From contig CAJQIB010000001.1 of NCBI GenBank assembly GCA_905478325.1, positions 1-62,414 on the forward strand: a stretch of DNA of 62,414 nucleotides. Reading direction: 5' to 3'. This DNA comes from an uncultured Flavobacteriales bacterium. GTDB taxonomy: Bacteria; Bacteroidota; Bacteroidia; Flavobacteriales_D; Sanyastnellaceae. Of this stretch, positions 1 to 9,408 are shown piece by piece. The first letter of the stretch is position 1. Each line of letters begins with the position of its first letter. Below the pieces are notes generated by a model. The model was not told where the DNA came from and did no database searches. It saw only the letters and a list, made by a program, of their open reading frames with translations. A program made the translations under genes and the position numbers.

Positions 1-1
1 C

Positions 2-2020
2 AACGATGGCGATTTCGACTGTTTCTTAACGAATCACTCCACAGACATGACGCTGCTGGAAAACGATGGCAACGGGTACTTTACAGACATTACAGTGGGC
101 TGCGGAATGGAGTACAGTGGCTTTGTTTTACAGGCGAAGATGACCGATTTCGACAACGATGGATTTGTTGATGTTGTGATGGGAGGAGGTGTGCACGCTT
201 ATTTCCACAACAACGGAGACGGTACGTTTACTCAAATGACGGTTTTTGCAGCTGGAGACACCATGCACAGTTTTGCTGTGGGCGATGTGAACCGTGATGG
301 ATTTGCTGATTTGTATGCGAGCTATGGCAACGGTTACAATTCACCTGACAATGGCAATGATGACATTCTGTGGTTGAACACAGGAAATGACAACCATTGG
401 ATTTCGTTTGATTTGGAGGGTATTGTATCCAATATGGATGCTGTGGGTGCGACTGTCATCATTACAGGTGGCTTTGGAACTCAAATACGGGAAATTCGAG
501 CAGGTGAGAGTTATGGCATTGTGAACACATTTGCATGCATGTTCGGTTTGGGAGACAACACGGAAGTGGAAACAGTGACGATCAATTGGCCTAGCGGAAC
601 GGTGACAACATTGGACAATCCCGCGATTGATCAATACCACACCTTATTGGAAGCGCCTTGCATGACTTCGGTTTCCGTTGCGGCGGCCGGTGCAACCAAT
701 CTCTGCCCGGGAGAATCTGTTGTGATTGATGTAGCCGGTGAATTCACTTCCTACAATTGGTCCAACGGAGGCGATGCCTCTTCTCTAGAAGTTACTGAAG
801 CAGGTAACTACAGTGTCACGGTATATGATGCAGATGGCTGTGCAGCTGTCTCTGAAATCATTAGCGTAACGGTTGTAGAAGCTCAAACGCCGGAAGTAAT
901 GGTGTTGGGAGAGCTTTCATTCTGTTCAGGATCTTCAGTTGAACTTGTTGGACCAAATGGCACAGAATGGATGTGGTCGAACAATGAAACTACACAAGGC
1001 ATTGTCGTGATGGAATCCGGAACGTACTCTCTTTCCTTGTTGGATGAATGTGGCAATGAGAACATTTCCGAAATGTTTGTGGTGGAGGTCTTAGACACTC
1101 CCGAAGCACCGGTCGTAGAAGGACAAGAGTTGACGGAATCGGGCTCAGTAGTCTTAACGGGAACATCGTACAATTTGCATTGGTTCGAAACAGAAATGTC
1201 AACAGAGGCATTGGCTGTAGGCCCGACTTTCGAAACACCGGTCATTACTGAATTGACGACGTATTGGGTGGAAGATCGTTCAGCCGGAAATATGGTCGAG
1301 GCGCAAGGTGGTCGCACGGAGCAAGGTGACGGTCAATACCACGACAACAGCATACGTTGGTTGGTTTTCGATGCGGCCGAAGACATCGTGATCCACAGTG
1401 TGGATGTATTTGCCGATGGCGCGGGCGAACGTGAAATCGGCGTCATTGATTCCGATGGCAATGTTGTTTCGACTGCAACGGTTCAAGTTGCAGATGGAGC
1501 AAGCACCGTGATCATTGATTTGGAAGTACCAGCGGGTGAGGGATATGGATTGCGTTCATTGGATGAAGATCCTCAGTTGTGGCGTGATGGACCGGGCAGT
1601 GGCATCGATTATCCATATGCATTGGGCGATCTCGCGACGATTCAACAAAGCACAGCCGGTGGAAACAATGCGTACAATTACTATTACTTCTTCTACAATT
1701 GGGTTGTACAGACTCCGTTTGTTGCATGTGTTTCTGAGCGGGTTCCCGTAACCATTTCTTTTGTGGGCATTGAAGGTTTAGACGAAATCGGTTTTGCGTT
1801 GTATCCGAACCCGACAAACGGATTGGTCCAATTGACATGGGATCGTTCTTCACAGTCACAAATGTCATATCGTTTGCTGGATGCATTCGGCCGGGTCGTT
1901 AACCAAGGGTTGGTCCAAGGAAACGAACTGATTGACTGGACTGGTTTAGCGGCGGGTCACTACACGTTCGTAGCTGGAGAAAATGGCACTTCTGGTTCGC
2001 TCCAGGTCATCATTCAATAA
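2..2020 (+). CDS. Secreted VCBS/FG-GAP repeat protein with ASPIC/UnbV domain and T9SS tail (5' partial)
   Basis: The reading frame is open to the left edge, so the true start lies outside the window. The first ~120 codons carry FG-GAP/VCBS-type calcium-binding motifs (DFDNDGFVDVVMGGG, DVNRDGFADLYASYG) expected to form beta-propeller blades. An ASPIC/UnbV domain follows (about 370-640; NHWISFDLEGI, GLGDNTEVETVTINWPSG). Next come Ig-like/PKD-like modules (about 680-1090) and a beta-sandwich region. The end (about 1780-2017) is a T9SS type A sorting domain with YPNPTNG, LLDAFGRVV and AAGHYTFVA. This predicts export through T9SS and anchoring to, or release from, the cell surface. Function is unknown; adhesion or surface binding is likely. 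The minus-strand gene at 41596-43440 shares the VCBS plus UnbV core but not the T9SS tail. Confidence 0.85.
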   Translation, partial: NDGDFDCFLTNHSTDMTLLENDGNGYFTDITVGCGMEYSGFVLQAKMTDFDNDGFVDVVMGGGVHAYFHNNGDGTFTQMTVFAAGDTMHSFAVGDVNRDGFADLYASYGNGYNSPDNGNDDILWLNTGNDNHWISFDLEGIVSNMDAVGATVIITGGFGTQIREIRAGESYGIVNTFACMFGLGDNTEVETVTINWPSGTVTTLDNPAIDQYHTLLEAPCMTSVSVAAAGATNLCPGESVVIDVAGEFTSYNWSNGGDASSLEVTEAGNYSVTVYDADGCAAVSEIISVTVVEAQTPEVMVLGELSFCSGSSVELVGPNGTEWMWSNNETTQGIVVMESGTYSLSLLDECGNENISEMFVVEVLDTPEAPVVEGQELTESGSVVLTGTSYNLHWFETEMSTEALAVGPTFETPVITELTTYWVEDRSAGNMVEAQGGRTEQGDGQYHDNSIRWLVFDAAEDIVIHSVDVFADGAGEREIGVIDSDGNVVSTATVQVADGASTVIIDLEVPAGEGYGLRSLDEDPQLWRDGPGSGIDYPYALGDLATIQQSTAGGNNAYNYYYFFYNWVVQTPFVACVSERVPVTISFVGIEGLDEIGFALYPNPTNGLVQLTWDRSSQSQMSYRLLDAFGRVVNQGLVQGNELIDWTGLAAGHYTFVAGENGTSGSLQVIIQ

Positions 2021-2035
2021 GAAAACGTGATATTG

Positions 2036-2076
2036 AGAACGGCAGTGCACTTTGGTGCGCTGCCGTTCTTATTTTT
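2036..2076 (+). terminator. Rho-independent terminator after the UnbV gene
   Basis: A 15-bp stem (AGAACGGCAGTGCAC paired with GTGCGCTGCCGTTCT, one T-G wobble) closes a TTTG tetraloop and is followed by TATTTTT. It starts 16 bases after the stop codon at 2020. It should insulate the downstream methyltransferase gene. Confidence 0.85.
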
Positions 2077-2085
2077 AGCAATCTC

Positions 2086-2862
2086 ATGGTTCAAATTATC
2101 ATTTCCATTCTGACTCGATTCGTTCCGCGCCATCGGTTGCATTCGCTGTCTCATTGGAGCATTTTGCGCATTGCGTTTCTGTGGCACGGTCGACGTTTTG
2201 AAGACCCCATTTCCGGAAAGACCTACCGAAAAATGTTGCCTTATGGCCGGATGCATTCCAGACCCAATGCGCTTGCTCCCCATAGCTTATCGTTGGAACG
2301 TCACCGAACCCTTTGGCTTTACTTAAAGCGAGAAACAGACTTCTTTCAAAAACCTGCTCGGATGTTGCATCTTGCTCCAGAGTATTGTTTCCTGGGGCTG
2401 TTTAAAGAAATGAGTCATCTCGATTATGTCACTGCGGATTTGAATTCACCATGGGCTGATCATCACTTTGATGTGCACGATATCCCGTTTGAAGAAGGAT
2501 CGTTTGATGTGATTATGGGCAACCATTTGCTCGAGCATGTGGAAAATGATCTTCGCACGTTACAGGAGTTTTACCGGGTGATGAAGCCGGGTGGATGGGG
2601 TATTTTCCAGGTCCCCATTGATATGAATAATCCAACGACGCAGGAAGACCCATTGGTGACAGACCCAAAAGAAAGAGAACGACTGTATTGGCAAAGTGAT
2701 CACGTTCGCTTGTATGGCTATCAAGGCTATGTAGAACGATTGGAGGAAGCGGGATTCACCGTAGAAACGGTGAACTATGGTGATGTCTTGGGCGAAGAAC
2801 TCGTGGAGCGTTACTGCTTGGGAAACGAGCGGATGATGTACGTCGCTAGAAAGCCGGCCTAA
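2086..2862 (+). CDS. Class I SAM-dependent methyltransferase (Methyltransf_11-like)
   Basis: 258 aa. The SAM-binding Rossmann core is recognisable: MLHLAPEYCFLGLF replaces the usual glycine-rich motif I, VTADLNS gives the acidic residue for ribose binding, and FDVIMGNHLLEHVENDL plus YRVMKPGGWGIF are typical post-I and motif IV segments. The first ~50 residues are basic and resemble a small metal-binding/linker segment found in this family. The substrate cannot be told from sequence. It stands alone between a terminator and the convergent IMPACT gene, and no clear -7 box was found in front of it. Confidence 0.8.
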   Translation: MVQIIISILTRFVPRHRLHSLSHWSILRIAFLWHGRRFEDPISGKTYRKMLPYGRMHSRPNALAPHSLSLERHRTLWLYLKRETDFFQKPARMLHLAPEYCFLGLFKEMSHLDYVTADLNSPWADHHFDVHDIPFEEGSFDVIMGNHLLEHVENDLRTLQEFYRVMKPGGWGIFQVPIDMNNPTTQEDPLVTDPKERERLYWQSDHVRLYGYQGYVERLEEAGFTVETVNYGDVLGEELVERYCLGNERMMYVARKPA

Positions 2863-2891
2863 AGGTCTGTTTTTGAGGTCAAATCTTAGCG

Positions 2892-3500
2892 CTATTCTTC
2901 GATTCGAACTTCAGGGATCAGAGATAACGCTGCAATGACCTCACCCATGGAACTGCTCCTTGTTTCAATTTTCATGACGCATGTCAATTGGAAATCAGGA
3001 GTGAGAGGAGTGAGCCGCAATCGCTTCATCAACGACATGACAGGACCTAACTGGGCATAGGGAAATGTCAATGAAATGGATGATATCAGGTGTCGTTGAA
3101 CAATGTTGCCCGTTGAGATGGCTTCATTGGTGGCCTCTCGATACGCTTCAATTAATCCGCTTACGCCCAACTTCGTTCCGCCAAAATAGCGGACGACAAC
3201 TCCCATGCATTGCGTGATGTTGTGACTTCGCAGGGCTCCTAGAATGGGCGGGCCCGCTGAGTTATTGGGTTCTCCATCGTCATTGGCTCTCCATTCTTCT
3301 CCTTGGGCTCCAAGTCGGTAAGCAAAAGCGAGGTGTCCAGCTGTTGGATGTTGAATGCGGATTTCTTCTAGTAATTCTTTGACTTGTCCCGCATGCACAA
3401 GTGGAAACACGTATCCAAAATGCTTTGAGCCTTTGGCCTTGAATAGTCCCTCGCAAGGCGCCTCAATGGTCAGGTATTGATCTTCTCGGTTGCTTTCCAT
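2892..3500 (-). CDS. YigZ/IMPACT family protein
   Basis: 202 aa, normal length for the bacterial YigZ family (UPF0029). Diagnostic motifs are seen: KGSKHFGYVFPL near the N terminus, HLAFAYRLG, NDDGEPNNSAGPPILGAL and VVVRYFGGTKLGVSGLIEAYREA. The C-terminal ~60 residues fit the small ferredoxin-like domain of the family. The biochemical role is not settled in bacteria; eukaryotic IMPACT interacts with the Gcn1 pathway. It follows the CapD-like gene by 8 bases on the same strand and is probably cotranscribed with it. Confidence 0.9.
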   Translation of the reverse strand: MESNREDQYLTIEAPCEGLFKAKGSKHFGYVFPLVHAGQVKELLEEIRIQHPTAGHLAFAYRLGAQGEEWRANDDGEPNNSAGPPILGALRSHNITQCMGVVVRYFGGTKLGVSGLIEAYREATNEAISTGNIVQRHLISSISLTFPYAQLGPVMSLMKRLRLTPLTPDFQLTCVMKIETRSSSMGEVIAALSLIPEVRIEE

Positions 3501-3508
3501 AGATCGGC

Positions 3509-5398
3509 CTATACCTTGGCATGGATCGAATCCATCGCCGCCTTCTCTTCGGGGATGTACTCCGGAATCAACGCTTTAAGGAGCTCGGAAGTGGCTCGGT
3601 GATCTCCGCGTTTTGAAAGCAGAAGGTGCAATTGGTTCACACTAGACTCCGACATGTTGGCCTCAGTTTGGGCCCGCATAATTTTAGGGTGGTGCGTTGC
3701 TAAAAGGGACTCGCGCGCGCCAAGGAGCTCTTCATGTAGTTTTTCTCCAGGACGCAGTCCCGTGATTTGAACATCTATGTCGCGGCCTTTCTCAAGTCCG
3801 GCCAAAGCAATCATTTTGTAGGCCAAATCCAAAATCCGAACGGATTCGCCCATGTCAAAAACGAACAAGTCATCACCTGTACCCATGGTGCCAGCCTCAA
3901 GAACAAGAGACACCGCTTCAGGAATGGTCATGAAGTAGCGCGTCACTTCAGCATCGGTGACCGTAATCGGTCCACCTGATTCAATTTGCTGCCGAAAGAG
4001 CGGGATGACGGAGCCATTGCTTCCGAGCACGTTTCCGAACCGGGTGATGATGCAGCGTGTGGCACTCTCATGCCCATGGAATCGCACCACCTTTTCAGCC
4101 AATCGTTTGGTTGCTCCCATGACGCTTGTGGGGTTGACGGCTTTGTCCGTAGAAATGAGCACAAACTTTTCGCAGCCGGCATGTTGTGCAGCGATCAGGG
4201 TGTTGTAGGTGCCCATAACATTCGTTTCGAATGCTTGCCACGGCTGGGCTTCCATCAGGGGCACATGCTTGTATGCCGCTGCGTGAAACACCATGTGCGG
4301 TTGGAAAGTCTCCAACGTTTTTGTCATTTGTTCACGATCACGCACGTCTCCAATTTGCAGTTGTACATGTTCAAGGATGCCCAATTTCTTGAGTTCCAAG
4401 TGTAAATCATGCATAGGGGTCTCGGCTTGGTCGATGGCCAAAACAGCGAGAGGCTTGTGCACGAGGATCTGCCTTACCAACTCAGAACCAATGGATCCTG
4501 CCGCTCCTGTAATGACAATGCGTTTTCCGAGAATGGAGGCAAAGGCATCCTCTTGATCGAGTTGGATTGTATCACGTCCCAAGAGGTCTTCAATGCGCAG
4601 TTCTCTAATTTGTCTGACTGACAGCTCTCCGTTTATCCAACGATTGACAGGAGGGACGTCTAGAGGACGCACACCATGGCGCAATGCCATGTCTACAATT
4701 TCTTGTCTTCGCTCTGTGTCGAGTGTTTGAACCGATAAGATGAGCCGGTCGATTTGTCTTGTAGCGAACAAACGATTGGCTTCCATCGCACTGAGAATAT
4801 CGATCCCATCCAATTTTTTTCCAACCTTGGTTGAGGCGTCATCTATAAAAGCAACAATGCGCATGCGATTTTCTCCAAGCTCGCGGTCGATCGCTTGTTT
4901 GGCAATGATTCCTGCTTCACCTGCTCCGAAAATCACTACTTGGGATTGGACTCCTGGAATCTTCCGGTTTTGCAGGTATAGCCACTTCACAACAAGTCGA
5001 CTGGCCACCATAGCGCCATTGGTTAAAAGCCACTCAATTCCCAGAATGGAAAATGGAATGATGTACAATCCATCGGCACCGTGTGCGCTCAGTCCGTTGA
5101 CCAGAGCAAAGACAAGTGTAGCGGATGTATTGGCGAGAAGTATGCGACGTGCATCCGCTATTCCTGTGTGTCGAATGATGCCCGCCGAGGTGTGAAATAG
5201 GGCAAAAGATCCGAAACGACCGAGCAAGAAAAGGGGGAGGAAGTTGAGCCAAATTTCCCATTCGTTTTGCGGAATGAAAAACTCAAAACGGAGTAAGGCC
5301 GCTCCAAAAAGCGCAGTGGCTGCGACACTAAGGTCCACGCCCATTACGATCCAACGGGGAGCATGTTTAGAAGGAAGGAGGGTGCGAAGCAATCCCAT
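3509..5398 (-). CDS. Membrane nucleotide-sugar epimerase/dehydratase (CapD/WbpM/FlaA1 family)
   Basis: 629 aa. The N-terminal ~130 residues hold about four hydrophobic helices. A first Rossmann-like domain (VVIFGAGEAGIIA) follows, then the SDR catalytic domain with the NAD motif ITGAAGSIGSELVRQIL. The active-site region AAAYKHVPLMEAQP and the ISTDKAVNPTSVMGATKR segment are typical of the UDP-sugar 4,6-dehydratases/epimerases of this family (WbpM, PglF, CapD), as is GLRPGEKLHEELL near the end. The role is making nucleotide-sugar precursors of surface polysaccharide at the inner membrane face. It lies between porT and the IMPACT gene in one minus-strand run. The exact sugar product is not predictable. 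Confidence 0.9.
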   Translation of the reverse strand: MGLLRTLLPSKHAPRWIVMGVDLSVAATALFGAALLRFEFFIPQNEWEIWLNFLPLFLLGRFGSFALFHTSAGIIRHTGIADARRILLANTSATLVFALVNGLSAHGADGLYIIPFSILGIEWLLTNGAMVASRLVVKWLYLQNRKIPGVQSQVVIFGAGEAGIIAKQAIDRELGENRMRIVAFIDDASTKVGKKLDGIDILSAMEANRLFATRQIDRLILSVQTLDTERRQEIVDMALRHGVRPLDVPPVNRWINGELSVRQIRELRIEDLLGRDTIQLDQEDAFASILGKRIVITGAAGSIGSELVRQILVHKPLAVLAIDQAETPMHDLHLELKKLGILEHVQLQIGDVRDREQMTKTLETFQPHMVFHAAAYKHVPLMEAQPWQAFETNVMGTYNTLIAAQHAGCEKFVLISTDKAVNPTSVMGATKRLAEKVVRFHGHESATRCIITRFGNVLGSNGSVIPLFRQQIESGGPITVTDAEVTRYFMTIPEAVSLVLEAGTMGTGDDLFVFDMGESVRILDLAYKMIALAGLEKGRDIDVQITGLRPGEKLHEELLGARESLLATHHPKIMRAQTEANMSESSVNQLHLLLSKRGDHRATSELLKALIPEYIPEEKAAMDSIHAKV

Positions 5399-5403
5399 CT
5401 AGG

Positions 5404-6123
5404 TTATCCTTCGAAGCAAAGTGACAGAATGAATGACCTTGTTTTTAAGGCTTCTAGAGGGCTTGAATACAAGCTTTCATCCTGAATTAAAACATTGCGT
5501 GTTCCAAATTCAAATTTACCTTCAATACTGAATTTGAAAAAAGGAAGGAAAAAATCTACCCCTGCACCGATATCCAGTGAGGCATTGCTGGACTCTAAAC
5601 GCAAGATAAAATCATTTTGTAATTGCTGATTGACTTCTTCTTGGGATTGCATGTCCTTGCTGATTTTACCACCAACAAGAGCGAATGCTGCATAGTTGCC
5701 AATACGATCAGTGCGCAATTTCAAAATGAGGGGAAAATCCAAGAAAACAGATTCGGTCCTCTTGACAACTAACTCTTGGCCTTGGGATTCTAAAAATCGA
5801 TATTCAAGAGCTCGATCTTGAAACGAGAGACCGGGCAGAAAGCGCAAATGGAAATTGGGAGTGATGTTCCATGATGCGATCAGAGCAAGGTTAAATCCTG
5901 CTTGAGGAGCATTGGCTATGCCGAGAAGGCTATCGGCAAAAGAGAATTCAGCACGGTGAAGAAGATTGAAATCAGAACGGTTCCCAGACAAAGCAAAGCC
6001 AAAATGATACGGCTTGGTGTCAAAGGCAGCTAGGTTCTTTCGACCTGCCTGAGCATGGGAGTCCCCAGCAGTTCCAAGAGTTAAAACCAACACGAAGAGG
6101 ATGCCAATTGCTTTTTGTATCAT
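5404..6123 (-). CDS. porT: PorT-type outer-membrane beta-barrel protein (type IX secretion)
   Basis: 239 aa with a signal peptide ending near ...GDSHAQ. The rest alternates in short beta-strands ending in an aromatic/hydrophobic C-terminus (RSFILSLCFEG), as in the PorT/OmpW-like barrels of Bacteroidota. Length and layout (GRKNLAAFDTKPYHFGFALS, DFPLILKLRTDR, FKFSIEGKFEFGTRN) match PorT, needed for assembly of the T9SS outer-membrane machinery. A -7 box TAGCTTTG lies at 6149-6156, giving a leader of about 20 bases. Another porin-family barrel is possible, but PorT is the best fit, and several T9SS cargo proteins are encoded in the window. Confidence 0.8.
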   Translation of the reverse strand: MIQKAIGILFVLVLTLGTAGDSHAQAGRKNLAAFDTKPYHFGFALSGNRSDFNLLHRAEFSFADSLLGIANAPQAGFNLALIASWNITPNFHLRFLPGLSFQDRALEYRFLESQGQELVVKRTESVFLDFPLILKLRTDRIGNYAAFALVGGKISKDMQSQEEVNQQLQNDFILRLESSNASLDIGAGVDFFLPFFKFSIEGKFEFGTRNVLIQDESLYSSPLEALKTRSFILSLCFEG

Positions 6124-6148
6124 GCCAAGGAGTGCATCAGTGTATGTC

Positions 6149-6156
6149 CAAAGCTA
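6149..6156 (-). promoter_or_regulatory. Putative -7 box (TAGCTTTG) of porT
   Basis: Perfect TAnnTTTG on the minus strand, 25 bases before the porT start codon. No convincing -33 TTTG is seen at the expected distance. Confidence 0.45.
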
Positions 6157-6196
6157 CAAACGAAGCGGACGATGTAACATTGTTCGCGCATTCACT

Positions 6197-6742
6197 TTAG
6201 TGTGACCAAATACGTTGCCAAATCAAGTCCATCAAAGCAGCGGAGAAAAGACTGACAAATAGCCACATCAAAAGGGACAAACCAATGAAGAAGACAGGGG
6301 AGTAAAACACATCCAAATTGTTCATTTGTGTTTTCAAAACATCTTCGCGAGAGAGATGGGATAACTCGGGTTGCGCTGCCTGCAGGCTTTCAAAACTGCT
6401 TGAGTTTCCGAGCGCTTGCTGCACCTGTTCGATTTGGCTTCGCTTTTGATTTTCGAGTGCGCCAGGGGCGATGATATAATACCAAAGGCCCATGGCTACT
6501 GATACAAGAAGGGCATGACGCGCTGTACTTTGAGCGCTGCTCTTCCAACGATCAAGAAAATGTTCCTCTTGGGATTGAAAGCCAGCACGTGCTCCGTACA
6601 CGGCAAGAGCAATGAACGTTGTAAAGTGCCACAGCACACCCATCGTGATGGAAGATTCCCAAGGAAGAGTTCCCAGTCCGTAAAGCTTAAGTGCGAACCA
6701 CCCCGCCAATCCGATCAGAGAAATGGCACTGGATTTACCCAT
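6197..6742 (-). CDS. DUF4199-like membrane protein
   Basis: 181 aa with about four hydrophobic helices (near residues 5-22, 33-50, 75-92 and 150-172). A central loop is rich in Gln, Ser and Glu between helices three and four. This arrangement matches DUF4199 proteins, common in Bacteroidota and of unknown function. The start codon overlaps the end of rho by 8 bases, so translation is probably coupled to rho. The family assignment is moderately sure; no function is proposed. Confidence 0.7.
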   Translation of the reverse strand: MGKSSAISLIGLAGWFALKLYGLGTLPWESSITMGVLWHFTTFIALAVYGARAGFQSQEEHFLDRWKSSAQSTARHALLVSVAMGLWYYIIAPGALENQKRSQIEQVQQALGNSSSFESLQAAQPELSHLSREDVLKTQMNNLDVFYSPVFFIGLSLLMWLFVSLFSAALMDLIWQRIWSH

Positions 6743-8714
6743 TCATAGAGGTCAAGAAGTCATCATTGCTCCGAGTCTGCTCCATGCGCTCCTTCATGAA
6801 TTCCATCGCCTCGATGCTATTCATGTCAGCAAGGTGCTTGCGTAAAATCCAAATTCTTTGCAAAGTCTCCTTGTCCAATAAGAGATCCTCTCTTCGAGTT
6901 CCTGAAGACAAAATATCGATTGCAGGGAATATGCGACGGTTGGAAATTCGACGATCCAATTGCAGTTCCATATTGCCTGTTCCTTTGAACTCTTCAAAGA
7001 TGACCTCGTCCATTTTAGAACCCGTATCGGTCAATGCAGTCGCAATGATCGAGAGGGATCCGCCATTTTCAATGTTTCGTGCCGCACCAAAGAACCGCTT
7101 CGGCTTTTGCAATGCATTCGCCTCAACACCGCCACTCAATATTTTCCCTGAGCTTGGAGAGACGGTATTGTAAGCACGTGCTAAACGTGTGATGGAGTCC
7201 AAAAGGATGCAAACATCATGTCCACACTCAACCATGCGTTTGGCTTTTTCAAGAACCAAGTCAGCAATTCGGACATGCCGGTCAGCAGGCTCATCAAACG
7301 TTGAGGCAATGACTTCCGCGTTGACACTCCGTTTCATATCGGTCACTTCTTCTGGTCGTTCATCGATCAGCAAGATGAGGAGATACACTTCTGGGTGGTT
7401 CAATGCGATCGCATTGGCAACATCCTTCAACAAAGTCGTTTTACCGGTCTTTGGTTGGGAGACCAACATGCCACGTTGCCCCTTGCCGAGAGGAGCAAAC
7501 AAATCCATTAAACGAGTGGAAATGTTCCCTCCACGCGTGCTCAAATTGAAACGCTCTTGTGGGAAGAGAGGAGTCAAGAACTTAAAAGGAATCCGATCAC
7601 GTACCCATTCCGGTGATCGTCCGTTGATACTGACGACATCGATGAGAGGATAAAACTTCTCGCCTTTTTTTGGAGGACGAACTTTCGCAGTAACCGAGTC
7701 TCCAGTTTGTAACGAAAATTGCTTGATTTGACGCGAAGTCACATAGACGTCGTCGGGGGAATTCAAATAGTTGTAATCGGCTGACCTCAAAAAGCCAAAG
7801 CCTTCTGTTTGAATCTCAAGCACGCCTTCAGCCGTGATGATGCCATCAAAATTGAACCCGTGTTCTTCCGGTTCGCTTTGGTAGCGATCACGTCGTTCGT
7901 TGCCTCGGTTGTTTCTTGCGTTTCGGTCTCCTCGGTCGTTTCGATTGTTCCGATTATTTCGATCGTTTCGGTCGTTCCGATCGTTCCGGTCGTTCCGGTC
8001 GTGCCGATCGTTTCGGTCTCCCCGGTCTCCTCGGTCGTTGCGGTTATTTCGATCGTTTTTGGAAGGTCCGTCGTTCTTAGACGGTACTTCATTCGTTGAA
8101 GAGCCATCGTTTTTAGAAGGTCCCTCGCTCTTGGTCGAGTTATCGTTCTTAGCAGACGGTTCGTTTTTGTTTTCTTGCTTACTGGATTCAGCATTTCCTT
8201 TTGAAGAATCGCGTTTGGTCTCGTTGCGGTTTCCTTTCGCACTGGACCCTTTCGATTCTGAACGCCCCTCAGTTTTGTCCTTGTTTGGACTGTCGTCTGA
8301 GGCCTCAGTACGGCTGTTTTTCTGACGTTGATCTCTCCGCTCACGCATCGCATCGCCTGCCTTTCGTTCATCAGGTCGTGATGCCTTTTCTTGAACAGCG
8401 TCTTCACCTGACTTTGCTGAACCTTCGACAGGAGTCTTCTTCGGACGGGGCTTTCGGGCAGCAGCTGTCTTCTCGGGCTTGGCAGAATCGTCTGATTTAG
8501 GAGATGACTTGGCTGGAGATTTCGATGCCGTCTTCTCCGGTGCAGCCGTCTTTCCTTTTTTTGGTAATGCACCGGGACGCAAGGCTTGCTCATCCAAGAT
8601 GCTGTAAACCAGGTCTTGCTTCTTCAATTTGTCTGCGCGCTGTAGGCCTAACTTGTTCGCAATTTCTCTGAGATCAGAGACTTTTTTGCTATTCAATTCT
8701 ATGATGTCGTACAT
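6735..8714 (-). CDS. rho: Transcription termination factor Rho with long disordered insert
   Basis: 659 aa, far longer than the ~420 aa of E. coli Rho. Residues ~5-45 form the Rho_N/SAP-like helical domain. Residues ~50-290 are a charged low-complexity region (Lys, Ser, Glu, then Asn-Asp-Arg repeats). The RNA-binding cold-shock-like domain follows ([22 protein letters not shown]), then the RecA-like ATPase with Walker [13 protein letters not shown], Walker [19 protein letters not shown] and the Q/R-loop region. Long inserts are common in Bacteroidota Rho and have been linked to condensate formation in Bacteroides. The start is ATG at 8714; the in-frame TTG three bases upstream is less likely. 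The gene is followed directly by the DUF4199-like gene. Confidence 0.97.
   Translation of the reverse strand: MYDIIELNSKKVSDLREIANKLGLQRADKLKKQDLVYSILDEQALRPGALPKKGKTAAPEKTASKSPAKSSPKSDDSAKPEKTAAARKPRPKKTPVEGSAKSGEDAVQEKASRPDERKAGDAMRERRDQRQKNSRTEASDDSPNKDKTEGRSESKGSSAKGNRNETKRDSSKGNAESSKQENKNEPSAKNDNSTKSEGPSKNDGSSTNEVPSKNDGPSKNDRNNRNDRGDRGDRNDRHDRNDRNDRNDRNDRNNRNNRNDRGDRNARNNRGNERRDRYQSEPEEHGFNFDGIITAEGVLEIQTEGFGFLRSADYNYLNSPDDVYVTSRQIKQFSLQTGDSVTAKVRPPKKGEKFYPLIDVVSINGRSPEWVRDRIPFKFLTPLFPQERFNLSTRGGNISTRLMDLFAPLGKGQRGMLVSQPKTGKTTLLKDVANAIALNHPEVYLLILLIDERPEEVTDMKRSVNAEVIASTFDEPADRHVRIADLVLEKAKRMVECGHDVCILLDSITRLARAYNTVSPSSGKILSGGVEANALQKPKRFFGAARNIENGGSLSIIATALTDTGSKMDEVIFEEFKGTGNMELQLDRRISNRRIFPAIDILSSGTRREDLLLDKETLQRIWILRKHLADMNSIEAMEFMKERMEQTRSNDDFLTSMNG
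7925..8062 (-). repeat. Imperfect 9-bp tandem repeat encoding Asn-Asp-Arg in rho
   Basis: On the plus strand the unit reads about CGTTCCGAT/CGTTTCGGT and repeats more than ten times, broken by variants. On the coding strand it gives a run of NDR, NNR and GDR triplets inside the disordered insert of Rho. Such repeats can change copy number by slippage in units of three codons without breaking the frame. Confidence 0.8.
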
Positions 8715-8856
8715 CAAGTGGGGGAGTAAAAAAAAAAGGGAGGTTCAAGAAAATTCGATGTTGACCTTTGAATTGGTCATCGCCCGTGCCTCATACAGTA
8801 TGCAGACCCGAGAACCGTTGCAATTATACGCATTCTTTTGTCATAAATGGAAAGAA

Positions 8857-9366
8857 TTAGCGAATAGACTCCAATTCGACGACTTCAAGATTTTCAATCA
8901 ATCCCGATTGCACATCAAATCTGAGCATCGTTCTAATTCGGTGAAATCCATGTTTTCCTGCGGCTCCAGGATTGATGTAGAGTCCTCCCCATGACGCGTC
9001 TTTCTCGACGCGGAGAAGGTGGCTGTGTCCACAAATGAAAACATCGGGCTGATGGGTTTTTAGCATGGATCGGATTCCTTTTTCGTATCGACCAGGTCGT
9101 CCACCAATGTGGATCATCAGGACTTTGAGTCCTTGGACGTCCCATTCAATCCATTCGGGCAGTTCGGAACGCATCGTGTGGTCGTCGATATTGCCATAGA
9201 CCGCTTTGACGGGTGCAATTTTAACGAGAGCGTCGAGCACATTGAATCCTCCAATGTCTCCAGCATGCCAGATCTCATCGACCGATTTCAAATGGTGTTG
9301 CATGCGTTCATCCCAATGCCCGTGAGTGTCAGAAAGCAAGCCGATGCGTACAGAGGATTTAGGCAT
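8857..9366 (-). CDS. YfcE/MJ0936-type metallophosphoesterase
   Basis: 169 aa, full length for this family. The metal-binding motifs are in order: LLSDTHGH (DxH), HAGDIGG (GD), YGNIDDH (GN.DD), and ICGHSHLLR (GHSH) near the C-terminal third, followed by INPGAAG. These proteins hydrolyse phosphodiester substrates using two divalent metals; the physiological substrate is usually unknown. It is divergent from the PorE-like gene, with only 42 bases between the start codons. Confidence 0.92.
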   Translation of the reverse strand: MPKSSVRIGLLSDTHGHWDERMQHHLKSVDEIWHAGDIGGFNVLDALVKIAPVKAVYGNIDDHTMRSELPEWIEWDVQGLKVLMIHIGGRPGRYEKGIRSMLKTHQPDVFICGHSHLLRVEKDASWGGLYINPGAAGKHGFHRIRTMLRFDVQSGLIENLEVVELESIR

Positions 9367-9396
9367 GGGGTTTGATGCGTCAATGTGTTCACACCC

Positions 9397-9404
9397 TAAA
9401 TTCG
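9397..9404 (+). promoter_or_regulatory. -7 box TAAATTCG, four bases before the start codon
   Basis: TAAATTCG is followed by AGGC and then the ATG at 9409. A -33 TTTG lies at 9371-9374, 22 bases upstream. The spacing predicts a leaderless mRNA for the PorE-like gene. Confidence 0.6.
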
Positions 9405-9408
9405 AGGC

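Noticed and set aside
7787-8593. A 268-codon frame rich in Arg, Thr and Ile on the minus strand
   Set aside because: It is a shifted-frame shadow of the repeat region of rho, with no start context and no recognisable domain.
2892-9366. A possible T9SS gene cluster around porT
   Set aside because: Only PorT and, across the divergent gap, a PorE-like protein are present; the other neighbours are housekeeping or polysaccharide genes, so no true cluster is supported.
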